A stretch of 38,110 nucleotides of DNA from a candidate division TM6 bacterium SOIL31 (GTDB taxonomy: Bacteria > Babelota > Babeliae > Babelales > Vermiphilaceae). The notes under the pieces are model-generated. The model did no database searches, had not been told where the DNA came from, and saw nothing but the letters and a program-made list of their open reading frames with translations. Positions 15,614 through 24,384 of this stretch are shown here, piece by piece. How positions within the stretch are numbered: the stretch's first letter is position 1; the number at the start of each line of letters is the position of its first letter. The stretch covers positions 1 to 38,110 of the forward strand of contig LDIY01000017.1 in assembly GCA_001468865.1 (NCBI GenBank). The letters run 5' to 3'. Made by a program: the position numbers and the translations under genes.

Positions 15614-17998
15614 ATGAAATACATTAAATATTTTGAAGATATTAATATTGATGACGTCAATATTGTTGGCGGGAAAAATGCATCACTCGGTGAAATGATA
15701 ACTCAGCTGACATCGCAAGGAATAAGAATTCCAACAGGTTTTGCCATTACGGCCGATGCATATTGGCATTATCTTAATGCAAATCAGTTGGTTGAAAAGA
15801 TGAAAACAATTATGAACAACCTTTCTGATGTACATGATATTGCTGCTTTGCAACGTGCAGGATCGGAAGTTCGTAAGCTTATTATCAGTGGCACAATTCC
15901 CGAGGATTTAAAAGAAGAAATTATTACCGCGTATGATCAGCTTTCACAACACTACGGTGTGAAAGCTACTGATGTTGCCGTACGTTCATCTGCAACCGCA
16001 GAAGATTTGCCTACTGCATCATTTGCAGGTCAGCAGGATACTTTTTTAAATGTTTCTGGAGAAAAGCAGTTGCTCGAAGCGTGCAAAAAAAGTATGGCAT
16101 CATTATTCAATGATCGTGCAATTGTCTATCGTGTTGAACAAGGATTTGATCACTTTAAAGTGGCGCTTTCTATTGGTGTGCAAAAGATGATTCGTTCCGA
16201 TACTGCTGTTTCTGGTGTTGCCTTTTCATTGGATACTGAAACGGGATTTAAAGATGTAGTAATGATTGAAGCATCTTATGGTTTGGGTGAATCGATTGTG
16301 CAAGGTTTGGTGACTCCTGATGAATATATGGTGCATAAACCAACACTTGATCAAGGATATGCTCCTATCATTAAGAAGATGTGTGGAGATAAAAAAACAA
16401 AAATTATATATGCGCACGACAGCGCGCATGTAAAAACCGTACACGTGGCGGTTGGTGACCAGAAAAAGTTTGCATTAACGAATGATGAAATTCTTGAATT
16501 AGCACGTTTTGTTGTTATCATCGAAAAACATTATTCAACACTTAAAAAAAATTGGTCACCTATGGATGTTGAATGGGCTAAAGATGGACACGATGGCAAA
16601 TTATATATTGTACAAGCACGGCCCGAAACCATCTTTGCTGGTAAAAATCAATTGCTGTTACAACAGTATGTCTTAAAAAATTCCTCAGAAGAAAGAACCC
16701 CACTGATAAGTGGGTTAAGTATTGGACATAAAATTGTGTCTGGTACTGCGCGCGTGGTAAAAAGTGCCCAAGATATTGCACATATACAAGCGGATGATAT
16801 CATCGTAACAGAAATGACCGATCCTGATTGGGTACCGGTGATGAAGCGTGCGGCAGGAATTATAACCGATCGCGGGGGGCGGACATGCCATGCCGCAATA
16901 GTAAGCAGAGAACTTGGTATTCCTGCAATTGTGGGCACTAAAGATGCTACCAAAAAAATAAAAAATGGTAAGATGATCACGATTGATTGTTCTTCAGGCA
17001 CGTATGGTGCCGTTTATCATGGAAAAATAGAGTATACGGTAGAAACGATACAACTTGATAAAATTCCTACGTCACCCGCTGCGATTATGACTAACTGTGC
17101 CGATCCTGATAGTGCGTTTCAAACGTCATTTTTACCGGTTACTGGCGTAGGTCTTGCTCGTCTTGAATTTATTATCACTAATTCCATTAAAGTTCATCCG
17201 ATGGCGCTGATTCATCCCGAGCAAATTGAAGATAAAAGAATTGTGCATGAAATTAATGAGCTTACTGCGGCATATGATAAAAAAACAGATTTTTTTGTGG
17301 AGCAATTGGCGTGTGGTGTTGGTATGATTGCAGCGGCGTTTTATCCACGTCCAGTGATTGTGCGTTTATCTGATTTTAAAAGTAATGAGTATCACAATTT
17401 AATCGGTGGTGAATATTTTGAACTTGCAGAAGAAAATCCGATGATCGGTTTTCGTGGTGCATCTCGTTACTATAATGAGCGTTATAAAGAGGCATTTGCA
17501 TTAGAATGCCAGGCGTTATTATATGTACGCGAAAAAATGGGACTTAAGAATGTTAAAATCATGATTCCTTTTGTCCGCACGGTACAGGAAGCTGAAAAAG
17601 TTGTACAAGAAATGAAACTGCATGGTTTAGCGCGAGGCAAAGATGGATTAGAGTTTATCATGATGTGTGAGATTCCATCAAACGTCATTTTAATTGAAGA
17701 ATTTAGCAACTATTTTGATGGCTTTTCAATTGGTTCAAATGATTTAACCCAATTGATATTGGGCATCGATCGCGATTCCACAATTATTGCATCGTTATTT
17801 GATGAGCGTAATGAAGCAGTAAAAAAGATGATGCTCATGGCAATTGAAGGTGCGCATAAAAAAGAAAAATATATTGGTATCTGTGGTCAAGCGCCATCTG
17901 ATTATCCAGAGATTGCTCAATTTTTAATTGACGCTGGCATTGATTCTTTATCCTTGAATGCAGATTCCGTTGTGGCGTTTTTAATCAATAAAGACTAA
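15614..17998 (+). CDS. ppsA: Phosphoenolpyruvate synthase (pyruvate, water dikinase)
   Basis: 794 residues, the normal length for PpsA. The ATP-grasp N-terminal domain (about 1-330) begins VGGKNASLGEM and contains VRSSATAEDLPTASFAGQQDTF. The swivelling phosphohistidine domain has H426 in GGRTCHAAIVSRELGIPAIVG. The C-terminal TIM barrel (about 480-794) carries GASRYY, SIGSNDLTQLILGIDRD and the catalytic cysteine C757 in GICGQ. It converts pyruvate, ATP and water to PEP, AMP and phosphate. In a reduced genome it could serve gluconeogenesis or, in reverse, make ATP from PEP and AMP. It stands alone between two terminators; the second contains its stop codon. Confidence 0.95.
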   Translation: MKYIKYFEDINIDDVNIVGGKNASLGEMITQLTSQGIRIPTGFAITADAYWHYLNANQLVEKMKTIMNNLSDVHDIAALQRAGSEVRKLIISGTIPEDLKEEIITAYDQLSQHYGVKATDVAVRSSATAEDLPTASFAGQQDTFLNVSGEKQLLEACKKSMASLFNDRAIVYRVEQGFDHFKVALSIGVQKMIRSDTAVSGVAFSLDTETGFKDVVMIEASYGLGESIVQGLVTPDEYMVHKPTLDQGYAPIIKKMCGDKKTKIIYAHDSAHVKTVHVAVGDQKKFALTNDEILELARFVVIIEKHYSTLKKNWSPMDVEWAKDGHDGKLYIVQARPETIFAGKNQLLLQQYVLKNSSEERTPLISGLSIGHKIVSGTARVVKSAQDIAHIQADDIIVTEMTDPDWVPVMKRAAGIITDRGGRTCHAAIVSRELGIPAIVGTKDATKKIKNGKMITIDCSSGTYGAVYHGKIEYTVETIQLDKIPTSPAAIMTNCADPDSAFQTSFLPVTGVGLARLEFIITNSIKVHPMALIHPEQIEDKRIVHEINELTAAYDKKTDFFVEQLACGVGMIAAAFYPRPVIVRLSDFKSNEYHNLIGGEYFELAEENPMIGFRGASRYYNERYKEAFALECQALLYVREKMGLKNVKIMIPFVRTVQEAEKVVQEMKLHGLARGKDGLEFIMMCEIPSNVILIEEFSNYFDGFSIGSNDLTQLILGIDRDSTIIASLFDERNEAVKKMMLMAIEGAHKKEKYIGICGQAPSDYPEIAQFLIDAGIDSLSLNADSVVAFLINKD

Positions 17999-18020
17999 GG
18001 CTTAAGTGGCCTTAGTCTTT
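17993..18020. terminator. Hairpin holding the stop codons of two convergent genes
   Basis: GACTAAGGC (17993-18001) pairs with GCCTTAGTC (18009-18017) around a seven-base loop, followed by TTT on one side and preceded by AAAG on the other. The TAA of ppsA lies in the left arm and the TAA of the minus-strand gene in the right arm, so both proteins end in Lys-Asp encoded by the stem. Confidence 0.75.
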
Positions 18021-18341
18021 ATCAATCTTAGCTTCAAGGTACTGTCTTGCTAATTTCCGCAATACATCTCGAGGATTGCCAAAGGTATATATTCTTGGAG
18101 TAGTATTGTTCTGCACTACTTTAGTCGGTTGTACTACTACATACGTACTTGCATTTTGTAAATGACCGCATTCAACGCAATATCCTTTTCTTATAGTTGT
18201 GCACGGACAATCGCACGCAACCAAATGCCATTCTTTATTATCAAAATCCTCTGCTTGGGCAAGAGTATTAGAAAGACATTTAACACTTGCTGTCGCGGGA
18301 TTCATCGATAATAAAAGTATAAAAATCATTAACTTTTTCAT
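18012..18341 (-). CDS. Small secreted cysteine-rich protein
   Basis: 109 residues. The signal peptide is KLMIFILLLSMNPATA, cleaved before SVKC. The mature part has a compact cysteine block (CDCPC, then CVECGH) that could bind zinc or form disulfides. It ends with a helical, basic tail. AAAGGAAGAATA precedes the ATG, and the ATG overlaps the stop of an upstream 53-residue reading frame (TAATG), so the two are probably translationally coupled. No family recognised. Confidence 0.72.
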   Translation of the reverse strand: MKKLMIFILLLSMNPATASVKCLSNTLAQAEDFDNKEWHLVACDCPCTTIRKGYCVECGHLQNASTYVVVQPTKVVQNNTTPRIYTFGNPRDVLRKLARQYLEAKIDKD

Positions 18342-18502
18342 TATTCTTCCTTTTTGGGGTTTTCTATAGGATTATTTTTTGGATCATATTGTTCAAAAAA
18401 TGGGCGCTGATCATGAGGAGAAAATCCTTGAGGGCAACACCACACAGCGTTTGCATACCAAGTACTGATGAAAGTCAACAGATAAAGAGTCGAATTTTTC
18501 AT
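18341..18502 (-). CDS. 53-residue secreted peptide, coupled to the next gene
   Basis: Short reading frame read directly from the minus strand: ATG at 18502, TAA at 18343-18341. GAGG lies six bases upstream. The N-terminus KNSTLYLLTFISTWYANA is signal-peptide-like, giving a mature peptide of about 34 residues beginning VWCCPQGF and ending in charged residues (KKEE). Its stop overlaps the ATG of the cysteine-rich gene by one base. The function is unknown; both products have adjacent cysteines and may work together. Confidence 0.6.
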   Translation of the reverse strand: MKNSTLYLLTFISTWYANAVWCCPQGFSPHDQRPFFEQYDPKNNPIENPKKEE

Positions 18503-18679
18503 GACTAACCTCATTATTGAGCATGCGCGATAAACTTTAATATCATACTGATGATATCATTGTTAAATTTCAGTTTGCAATAGAAGGTTGTGTGCATGAG
18601 TAAAAACGATGTGTTTTGGGGGTTACTGTCTATTTTTTAATGATAAAAAAATGCTACATTTCTCAAAAAAGGATGAAAC

Positions 18680-18949
18680 ATGATTATATTGTCATATAAA
18701 ATAGGGATTTTAGCAGCGTTCTTGGTTTTGGGTCTGGAATCTTATGCTATGGATAATAAAAAGATTCTCGAGAAGATAGGCGAACATGATCGTAAAATTG
18801 AAGAATTAAACGTACAAGCATTAGCCATTTGGGGAGGAAATTTCAATTCACGCACAGTAACTCTTTTAGATCAAGGCATCAAAAGGAAAATTGCTTATCA
18901 TACAGAAGAAAAAGAGGTCTTGCTTGCAAAGCTATCACCTAAGCTATAA
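18680..18949 (+). CDS. Small secreted protein, unknown
   Basis: 89 residues after AAAAAAGGATGAAAC. The signal peptide is KIGILAAFLVLGLESYA, followed by Met-Asp at the predicted mature start. The mature part is mostly helical and charged (KKILEKIGEHDRKIEELNVQ), possibly a short coiled coil. No family recognised. It is the only gene between 18502 and 19287. Confidence 0.68.
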   Translation: MIILSYKIGILAAFLVLGLESYAMDNKKILEKIGEHDRKIEELNVQALAIWGGNFNSRTVTLLDQGIKRKIAYHTEEKEVLLAKLSPKL

Positions 18950-19286
18950 ACAGTTTAAGGTGGTAAGTAGGATTAAATATATCTACAATTGTATTTTCTT
19001 GTAATAAAGGGTACTCTAAAAGAGATATCCAAGATGAAAAAGTAAGAAAGAATACACGATGATTTTTGGCACTGTTTTATGTCTCACCCATTCTTATTAT
19101 TATGGTAATTATTTTTAACCGTGAGGATGAATATTATCATATAATAAAATCATAAAAAAAATGAAATTTCGTCCCCGGTAAAAAGCCGGGGATTTTTATT
19201 TTAGGCCCATATTACGTTTTCACTTCATATGGGGACCCCGGTAAAGAAAAGAAAAAATATATTTTAAACGTTGTAGGGAGGTTGTT
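18950..19286. other. 337-bp gap without a protein gene; ends in a strong hairpin
   Basis: I find no credible coding frame on either strand here. The gap holds a strong terminator-like hairpin at 19173-19197, then the palindrome GGGGACCCC at 19231-19239. Around 19009-19030 is a small CTCT/AGAG hairpin. The terminator lies 220 bases past the preceding stop, so an unrecognised small RNA is possible but unsupported. Confidence 0.4.
19173..19197 (+). terminator. Rho-independent terminator
   Basis: CCCCGG-TAAAAAG-CCGGGG, a 6-bp all-GC stem followed by ATTTTTATTTT. Its sequence (GTCCCCGG...GCYGGGGAT) resembles the repeat hairpin at 24771-24801. Confidence 0.8.
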
Positions 19287-20258
19287 ATGGAATTTAAAAG
19301 GACGCATGCAGCACTGCTGCTTTTATTGATTAGCCTGGGGATTATTATAGTATCGCGGCGTATGAAATTGCAGATACGTAAACAAATGTATACCATTGGT
19401 ATTTTGCAAACAGCATCTCATCCAGCACTTGATGCAGCTCGGGATGGTTTTGTCGCTGCGGTACAAGAAGAAATGGGAAATAATATTGATTTTATCGTGC
19501 GCAATGGCCAAGGTTCTATCAGCACAATCCATGCAATGGCTCAGCAACTTCATGCAAAACAAGAGGTTGATGCCATTTTTGCAATCGCAACTCCAGCAGC
19601 GCAAGCTATAATGTCGGTGGAAAAAGACAATCCCATTATTATTGCTGCCGTGAGTGTTACCCCGGAATTAGCTGCTAACTTTTCTGCCTCAAATGTATGT
19701 GGTGTGAGTGATATGATTAATGTTCGCGCAGAAGTTGAAGCGATGAAGGGATTATTACCAGAAACGGTAAAAACGGTTGGTATTATATTTTGTTCAGCGG
19801 AAGTTAATTCAGTGGCTACCGCTCAGATTATGGTAACTGAGTTGGAACGCGTAGAATATGTGCCCGTACTTTGTAGCGTAGCATCAGAAATTGATATGGA
19901 ACCTGCTGTTGCAAGTGCGGTACGCAAAGTTGATGCATTGCTCGCGCCGACCGATAATGTAGTTGCTAATTCTATAGCGTTGATTGCAGATATTGCAGCA
20001 AAGGCAAATAAGCCATTAATTGTGAGTGATAATTTATTAGTCAAGCAGGGAGCGTTGATGGCGCGCGGCGTTGATTACTATGAAAGTGGTAAACAAGCAG
20101 GTAATATTGCGTTGCAGATTATTGTTGATAAAGTGCACCCACAAAATATTGGGATTGTAAAAACTGATAACAAAGAAATTTACGTGAATAAACAAAAACT
20201 TGAGCAGTTGGGATTGACGATTACAAACGACATTAAAAAAGATGTTGTGTTGGTTTGA
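19287..20258 (+). CDS. ABC transporter substrate-binding protein (TrpX/PF04392-like)
   Basis: 323 residues with an uncleaved-looking N-terminal membrane segment (ALLLLLISLGIIIVS), no lipobox. The two-lobed periplasmic-binding fold of the ABC_sub_bind family follows: YTIGILQTASHPALDAARDG, VDAIFAIATPAAQAI, NPIIIAAVSVTPELA, VKTVGIIFCSAEVNS, VDALLAPTDNVVANSI and KPLIVSDNLLVKQGALMARGVDYYESGKQAG. Members bind tryptophan, tyrosine or other small solutes outside the cytoplasm. The usual neighbouring permease and ATPase genes are absent here, so partners must be elsewhere or lost. GTAGGGAGG provides a strong ribosome site. Confidence 0.88.
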   Translation: MEFKRTHAALLLLLISLGIIIVSRRMKLQIRKQMYTIGILQTASHPALDAARDGFVAAVQEEMGNNIDFIVRNGQGSISTIHAMAQQLHAKQEVDAIFAIATPAAQAIMSVEKDNPIIIAAVSVTPELAANFSASNVCGVSDMINVRAEVEAMKGLLPETVKTVGIIFCSAEVNSVATAQIMVTELERVEYVPVLCSVASEIDMEPAVASAVRKVDALLAPTDNVVANSIALIADIAAKANKPLIVSDNLLVKQGALMARGVDYYESGKQAGNIALQIIVDKVHPQNIGIVKTDNKEIYVNKQKLEQLGLTITNDIKKDVVLV

Positions 20259-20273
20259 TCTATTTTTAAAAAT

Positions 20274-20318
20274 AAAAAAGCAGTGAATCTATTTTATAGA
20301 GGCGCTGCTTTTTTTTAT
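20274..20318. terminator. Rho-independent terminator
   Basis: GCAGTG pairs with CGCTGC outside an inner TCTAT/ATAGA stem, with A6 before and T8 after. It ends the substrate-binding-protein gene. Confidence 0.85.
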
Positions 20319-20336
20319 TGGCGTATAAGATTTTAG

Positions 20337-20366
20337 TTGACGCCACACTTATTTTTTCGGTATGAC
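20337..20366 (+). promoter_or_regulatory. Likely promoter for the repeat-rich surface protein
   Basis: TTGACG (20337-20342), an 18-base spacer and TATGAC (20361-20366), 43 bases before the ATG and directly after a terminator. Confidence 0.5.
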
Positions 20367-20409
20367 GAGATAGTATTTTTATATTTATCATTAAAAAAAA
20401 GGATCTTTT

Positions 20410-22794
20410 ATGAAGATTAAGCAGTCTCTATCAGTATTTTTATTGGCTTTTGCTGTACCAACTATCTCTGCAGGAGTAGATGAATTCGTCCTACCAACAA
20501 TGGAGAGAAATATAATAAATGGTGTTTCATCGGATGCTTATTTTGATTTAACAGGAGCAGATCATATATTAGCCGATGTGGTAGAAAAGATAAGCTCATT
20601 AGATGAAAATAGAAACTCTCTTCTTTGGCAATTGCATAGATATATGAGCGCGGGTAATACACGAGCGCCTAAAGATGTTGTTTTGGAAGCACTTGCATAC
20701 GCTGAAATGGTTGTAGTAAAAAAAGGTTCTCACCTATCACCTGATATAATAAACCAATTAGAAGATGGACTTGATCAATTAGCAGATATGATAGAAAAAG
20801 GATTTTTAGATAATGAAACATCTTTAAGATGTCACCTTTGTGAAGAGCCTGTTCTTTTCTGCGAACAACCACTATGCGAACAACCACTATGTTGCAAACG
20901 TGGGCCTCGTGGACATAGGGGACATAGAGGAAGACGAGGGCATACTGGTAACACGGGCCCAACGGGCGCTACGGGTTCAATGGGAGCAACAGGAATTACA
21001 GGCGCAACGGGGGCAACCGGTGTTTTTGATTCTTCAAGTTGTGTAGATAATATTTGTACTGCTAATCTTACCGTTACTAATTGTATAGGGGACTTGTGTG
21101 TGCTCAACCTTTCGGTAGTTAATGAAGCGATTAGCGGCCCATTATCTACCTGTGATGTTTTTGTTGGATGTAATCTCTATTTGAATGAATCAGTGAGTCC
21201 TGCAATTGGTAATGTTATTAAAAATGGCCAAAAATTTATTCATACTTCCCCTGCTGCATCTCAAAATACATTTGTTGGTACAAACGCAGGTAATTTTACC
21301 ATGACGGGCGGACAAAACATAGGCTTTGGTCCTAATGCATTAACAAGTAACACTACTGGTATAAATAATATAGCGATGGGGCTTAATGCTCTTGCTACGG
21401 CCCCCGACACTTTTGAAAATATAGCAATTGGAAATGGTGCAATGCAATTTGCAGTAGCTCTTGATCCTGTTTTGAGTCCTGCTAGTTCCAATATTGCAAT
21501 TGGTTTTAATGCATTACAAAATACAAATACCGGTCAAGATAATGTTTCTATTGCTCAACCGTGTATAGCAATTGGATCATTTGCTTTGCAAAATAATACC
21601 ACGGGCTCTCAGAATGTAGCAATAGGGCAATATGCATTGCAAACCAATACAGCAGGCTCTGCAAACATTGCAGTGGGGACTAATACATTAGCAAGTAATA
21701 CCACAGGTTTTTCAAATACCGCTATGGGGGATTATGCTCTTGCAGCAAATACAACAGGCTTTGGCAACACTGCGGTGGGAACAGCGGCATTAACAAGTAA
21801 CACTACTGGTCGTTTCAATACGGCGTTGGGATCCACTGCTCTTAATACAAATATAAACGGTCGTGAGAATACTGCTGTTGGTGTTTCTGCTTTGTTATTT
21901 AATATAGATGGTGACCAAAATACAGCTGTTGGTGTAGATGCTTTACAAAATAATACTACCGGTTCTTTCAACACTGCTGTTGGTCATACTGCTTTGATTA
22001 ATTGTATCACGGGCAGAAATAATATAGGTATTGGGGAAGGTTCAAATTCATCAGGTGATTTTAACGTGATAGTGGGTGGTGTAGCGGGAAATAATGGGTC
22101 TCGTAATGTTGGTATTGGGTTCCAGAGTCTTTCTTCCAATAACTCCGATCGTAATGTGGGAGTGGGTTATAATTCGGTTCGTGCTTCCGTAACAGGAGAT
22201 AATACAGGAGTCGGTTATCAAGCTCTTCGCTTTGCACAAGGAGGTTTTAATATCGCAATTGGTAGCGGTGCGGGATTTGCTTTAGGAGCAGTGGGAGATA
22301 ATAATATCTATATTGCTGATGCGGGAGTTGCTGCGGAATCAAATGCGATTAGAATTGGGATACTTGGCACACATACCACCTGCTTTATTCAAGGAATTGA
22401 TGGGGCAACTACAGGACTTCCGGCTGTTCCCGTATTGGTTGATGCAAACGGACAGCTTGGTACCATTTCTTCATCAATACGATTTAAGCATAATGTTAAT
22501 GCTATGGATGCAGATTCTGAAGTAATCTATCAACTTAATCCAGTAACCTTCGCGTTTAATAATGATGCATCAGAAACAAAACAATATGGTTTAATTGCAG
22601 AAGAAGTAGAGAAAGTGTTTCCTGCTATTGTGGTAAAAGATCCAAATGGTCAGCCATATACGATACAGTATCAAGTTCTTCCGGTGCTTTTATTAAATGA
22701 ATTGATAAAACAACATGCAGCAATAGAATTGCAAAACGAGGTAATAGAAGATATTAATAATCGTTTAATGGCATTAGAAGAACAACAAAATTAA
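20410..22794 (+). CDS. Collagen-like, 17-residue-repeat surface protein with C-terminal S74 chaperone domain
   Basis: 794 residues, signal peptide SLSVFLLAFAVPTISA. Domains in order: a helical N-terminal region (25-135); a cysteine-rich knot (CHLCEEP...CEQPLCEQPLCC, about 138-162); a collagen-like stretch of 13 Gly-X-Y triplets (165-204); a long beta-helix-like array of degenerate 17-residue units of the form ALxxNTTGxxNTAxGxx (clearest about 387-540); and a C-terminal peptidase S74 intramolecular chaperone domain (about 687-794), with S-x-R-x-K at 689-693, then LNPVTFAFN, YGLIAEEVEKVFPAIV and YQVLPVLLLNELIK. S74 domains trimerise and then auto-cleave in phage tailspikes and similar fibres. 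The product is probably a trimeric surface fibre or adhesin. Confidence 0.9.
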   Translation: MKIKQSLSVFLLAFAVPTISAGVDEFVLPTMERNIINGVSSDAYFDLTGADHILADVVEKISSLDENRNSLLWQLHRYMSAGNTRAPKDVVLEALAYAEMVVVKKGSHLSPDIINQLEDGLDQLADMIEKGFLDNETSLRCHLCEEPVLFCEQPLCEQPLCCKRGPRGHRGHRGRRGHTGNTGPTGATGSMGATGITGATGATGVFDSSSCVDNICTANLTVTNCIGDLCVLNLSVVNEAISGPLSTCDVFVGCNLYLNESVSPAIGNVIKNGQKFIHTSPAASQNTFVGTNAGNFTMTGGQNIGFGPNALTSNTTGINNIAMGLNALATAPDTFENIAIGNGAMQFAVALDPVLSPASSNIAIGFNALQNTNTGQDNVSIAQPCIAIGSFALQNNTTGSQNVAIGQYALQTNTAGSANIAVGTNTLASNTTGFSNTAMGDYALAANTTGFGNTAVGTAALTSNTTGRFNTALGSTALNTNINGRENTAVGVSALLFNIDGDQNTAVGVDALQNNTTGSFNTAVGHTALINCITGRNNIGIGEGSNSSGDFNVIVGGVAGNNGSRNVGIGFQSLSSNNSDRNVGVGYNSVRASVTGDNTGVGYQALRFAQGGFNIAIGSGAGFALGAVGDNNIYIADAGVAAESNAIRIGILGTHTTCFIQGIDGATTGLPAVPVLVDANGQLGTISSSIRFKHNVNAMDADSEVIYQLNPVTFAFNNDASETKQYGLIAEEVEKVFPAIVVKDPNGQPYTIQYQVLPVLLLNELIKQHAAIELQNEVIEDINNRLMALEEQQN
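21337..21810 (+). repeat. Identical 24-bp direct repeats bounding part of the 17-residue array
   Basis: The 24 bases at 21337-21360 (start GCATTAACAAGTAACACT) recur exactly at 21787-21810. The 450-bp offset is exactly 150 codons, so recombination between them would shorten or lengthen the array in frame. Confidence 0.8.
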
Positions 22795-22810
22795 AATTTT
22801 TATTATCAAC

Positions 22811-22845
22811 AAAAAGAGGAAGCAAATAGCTTCCTCTTTTTTTTT
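22811..22845. terminator. Bidirectional terminator between the surface protein and gatA
   Basis: GAGGAAGC-AAATA-GCTTCCTC, a perfect 8-bp stem with A5 to the left and T9 to the right. Convergent genes end on both sides. Confidence 0.92.
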
Positions 22846-22851
22846 GTTCTT

Positions 22852-24300
22852 TTAGTAGCCAACAGGCGTGTTGGTATGCCAATCTGTTTGTTGCTGATAT
22901 GCATGGCCAACTTGGAATAATAGTTCCTCTGATAAATCAGGACCAACTATCTGAAAACCAATCGGTAACCTTTCTTTGCTTAAACCGCATGGTAATGATA
23001 TTGATGCAATGCCGGTCAAGTTCATGGCACAGGTGAAATAATCTTGCAGATCCATTTGTAATTTATTATCAGCAAATGCGTTAAATTTAAATGCAGGAGC
23101 AGGATGCACGGGCATGATAAGTACATCAACATCTGCAAATGCGTTCATAAATTCACGCCGCATTAAGCGTTGTACTTTTTTTGCATTGTTATAAAACTGC
23201 CCTGCGTGTCCGGCCGAAAGAACATAATTACCCACTAAAATACGCATACGAACTTCTTCACCAAAACCATCATGACGCGTTTCTGAATACATTTTACCCA
23301 GTGTGGTTGCTCTTTTATTGCGAAATCCATATCGAACGCCATCAAAGCGTGCTAAATTAGATGCCGCTTCTGCGCGGCTCGTTATAAAATAGGTTGCTGC
23401 GGCATAATCGAGTGATGGTAAAGGCATCCGTTTAATGGTTGCGCCCATACCGGTAAATACTTTTAACGTTTCTTCTATTGCAGTTACTATTTCAGGCTCA
23501 ACACCTTCTGCATGTAATGCATTAGTCACCACACCAATACGTAGATTTTTTGGTAATACACCGTTTAAGTTTTTGGTGTAATCTTTTTTTTCAATTTGTT
23601 GCATTGATGCATCTTTGTCATCTTTGCCAGCCATAACCGAAAGCACTCGCGCATTATCATATACCGTGCGCGTAAAAATACCGATTTGATCAAGCGATGA
23701 ACCATATGCAATTAATCCGTAGCGTGAAATTAAGCCATACGTTGGTTTTAAACCAACAATGCCACACAAAGCTGCAGGTTGATTGACAGAACCACCCGTT
23801 TCAGAACCAAGAGCCCAGGGCACTAATCCAGCAGCTACAGCAGCAGCAGAACCGCCACTTGAACCACCAGGAACACGGGAAAGATCCCACGGGTTATGTG
23901 TTTTTTGGTACGCAGAAGTTTCTGTGGAGCTGCCCATGGCAAATTCATCCATGTTAGCTCGTCCGATAAGTAAGGCACCTGCTTCTTTTAAACGAGTTAT
24001 TGCAGTTGCATCATAGGTAGCAACCACATTTTCCAATATTTTTGATGCACAGGAAGCAACACGATTTTTTTGACAAATATTATCTTTAATAAGGCCGGGA
24101 ATACCAAACAATTGCCCGCCTTCTGCGTTACTTTTTTCTAGAATGGATTCTTTATCAAATATTTCTAACGCGGAACCGATTGCCCCATCAAATGCTTCAA
24201 AACGTCTCAAGTAAAACTCAAGAATTTCTTCTCGAGTAATTTCTTTTTTTGCTAATTTTTCTTCTAATTCACGAATAGTGATAAATGGATGAATGTTCAT
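22852..24300 (-). CDS. gatA: Asp-tRNA(Asn)/Glu-tRNA(Gln) amidotransferase subunit A
   Basis: 482-residue amidase-signature enzyme with the Ser-cisSer-Lys triad: K72 in GIPGLIKDN, cis-Ser in GGSSGGSAAA (147/148) and nucleophile S171 in GSETGGSVNQPAALCG. GLKPTYGLISRYGLIAYGSSLDQIG is the GatA-type continuation. It generates ammonia from glutamine for transamidation of misacylated tRNA in the GatCAB complex. gatC is 84 bp upstream on the same strand; gatB is not in the window. The intercistronic gap has an unusual GC-rich hairpin. AAAAGGG lies just before the ATG. Confidence 0.95.
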   Translation of the reverse strand: MNIHPFITIRELEEKLAKKEITREEILEFYLRRFEAFDGAIGSALEIFDKESILEKSNAEGGQLFGIPGLIKDNICQKNRVASCASKILENVVATYDATAITRLKEAGALLIGRANMDEFAMGSSTETSAYQKTHNPWDLSRVPGGSSGGSAAAVAAGLVPWALGSETGGSVNQPAALCGIVGLKPTYGLISRYGLIAYGSSLDQIGIFTRTVYDNARVLSVMAGKDDKDASMQQIEKKDYTKNLNGVLPKNLRIGVVTNALHAEGVEPEIVTAIEETLKVFTGMGATIKRMPLPSLDYAAATYFITSRAEAASNLARFDGVRYGFRNKRATTLGKMYSETRHDGFGEEVRMRILVGNYVLSAGHAGQFYNNAKKVQRLMRREFMNAFADVDVLIMPVHPAPAFKFNAFADNKLQMDLQDYFTCAMNLTGIASISLPCGLSKERLPIGFQIVGPDLSEELLFQVGHAYQQQTDWHTNTPVGY

Positions 24301-24312
24301 AATACCCTTTTA

Positions 24313-24349
24313 CCCCATGCTCTATTTCATTACGCATGGGGGACCCCCC
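24313..24349 (-). promoter_or_regulatory. Intercistronic hairpins between gatC and gatA
   Basis: CCCCATGC (24313-24320) pairs with GCATGGGG (24334-24341). The G-run overlaps a second palindrome GGGGGACCCCCC (24338-24349), so the two foldings compete. In the minus-strand mRNA the first hairpin ends about 11 bases before the gatA ATG and could limit ribosome access or protect the message. Confidence 0.45.
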
Positions 24350-24384
24350 AATAAGAAATAGATGGAGTTATAACTGTTTTAATT

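Noticed and set aside
21261-21974. Minus-strand frames rich in Val, Ala and Pro
   Set aside because: Mirror images of the 17-residue repeat array of the surface protein; periodicity comes from the sense strand.
21300-22030. CRISPR-like regular repetition
   Set aside because: The 51-bp period is the codon-level echo of the 17-residue protein repeat. Repeat units are degenerate and there are no unique spacers.
22852-24300. General amidase instead of GatA
   Set aside because: The presence of gatC directly upstream and the GatA-type blocks make the tRNA amidotransferase subunit the better call.
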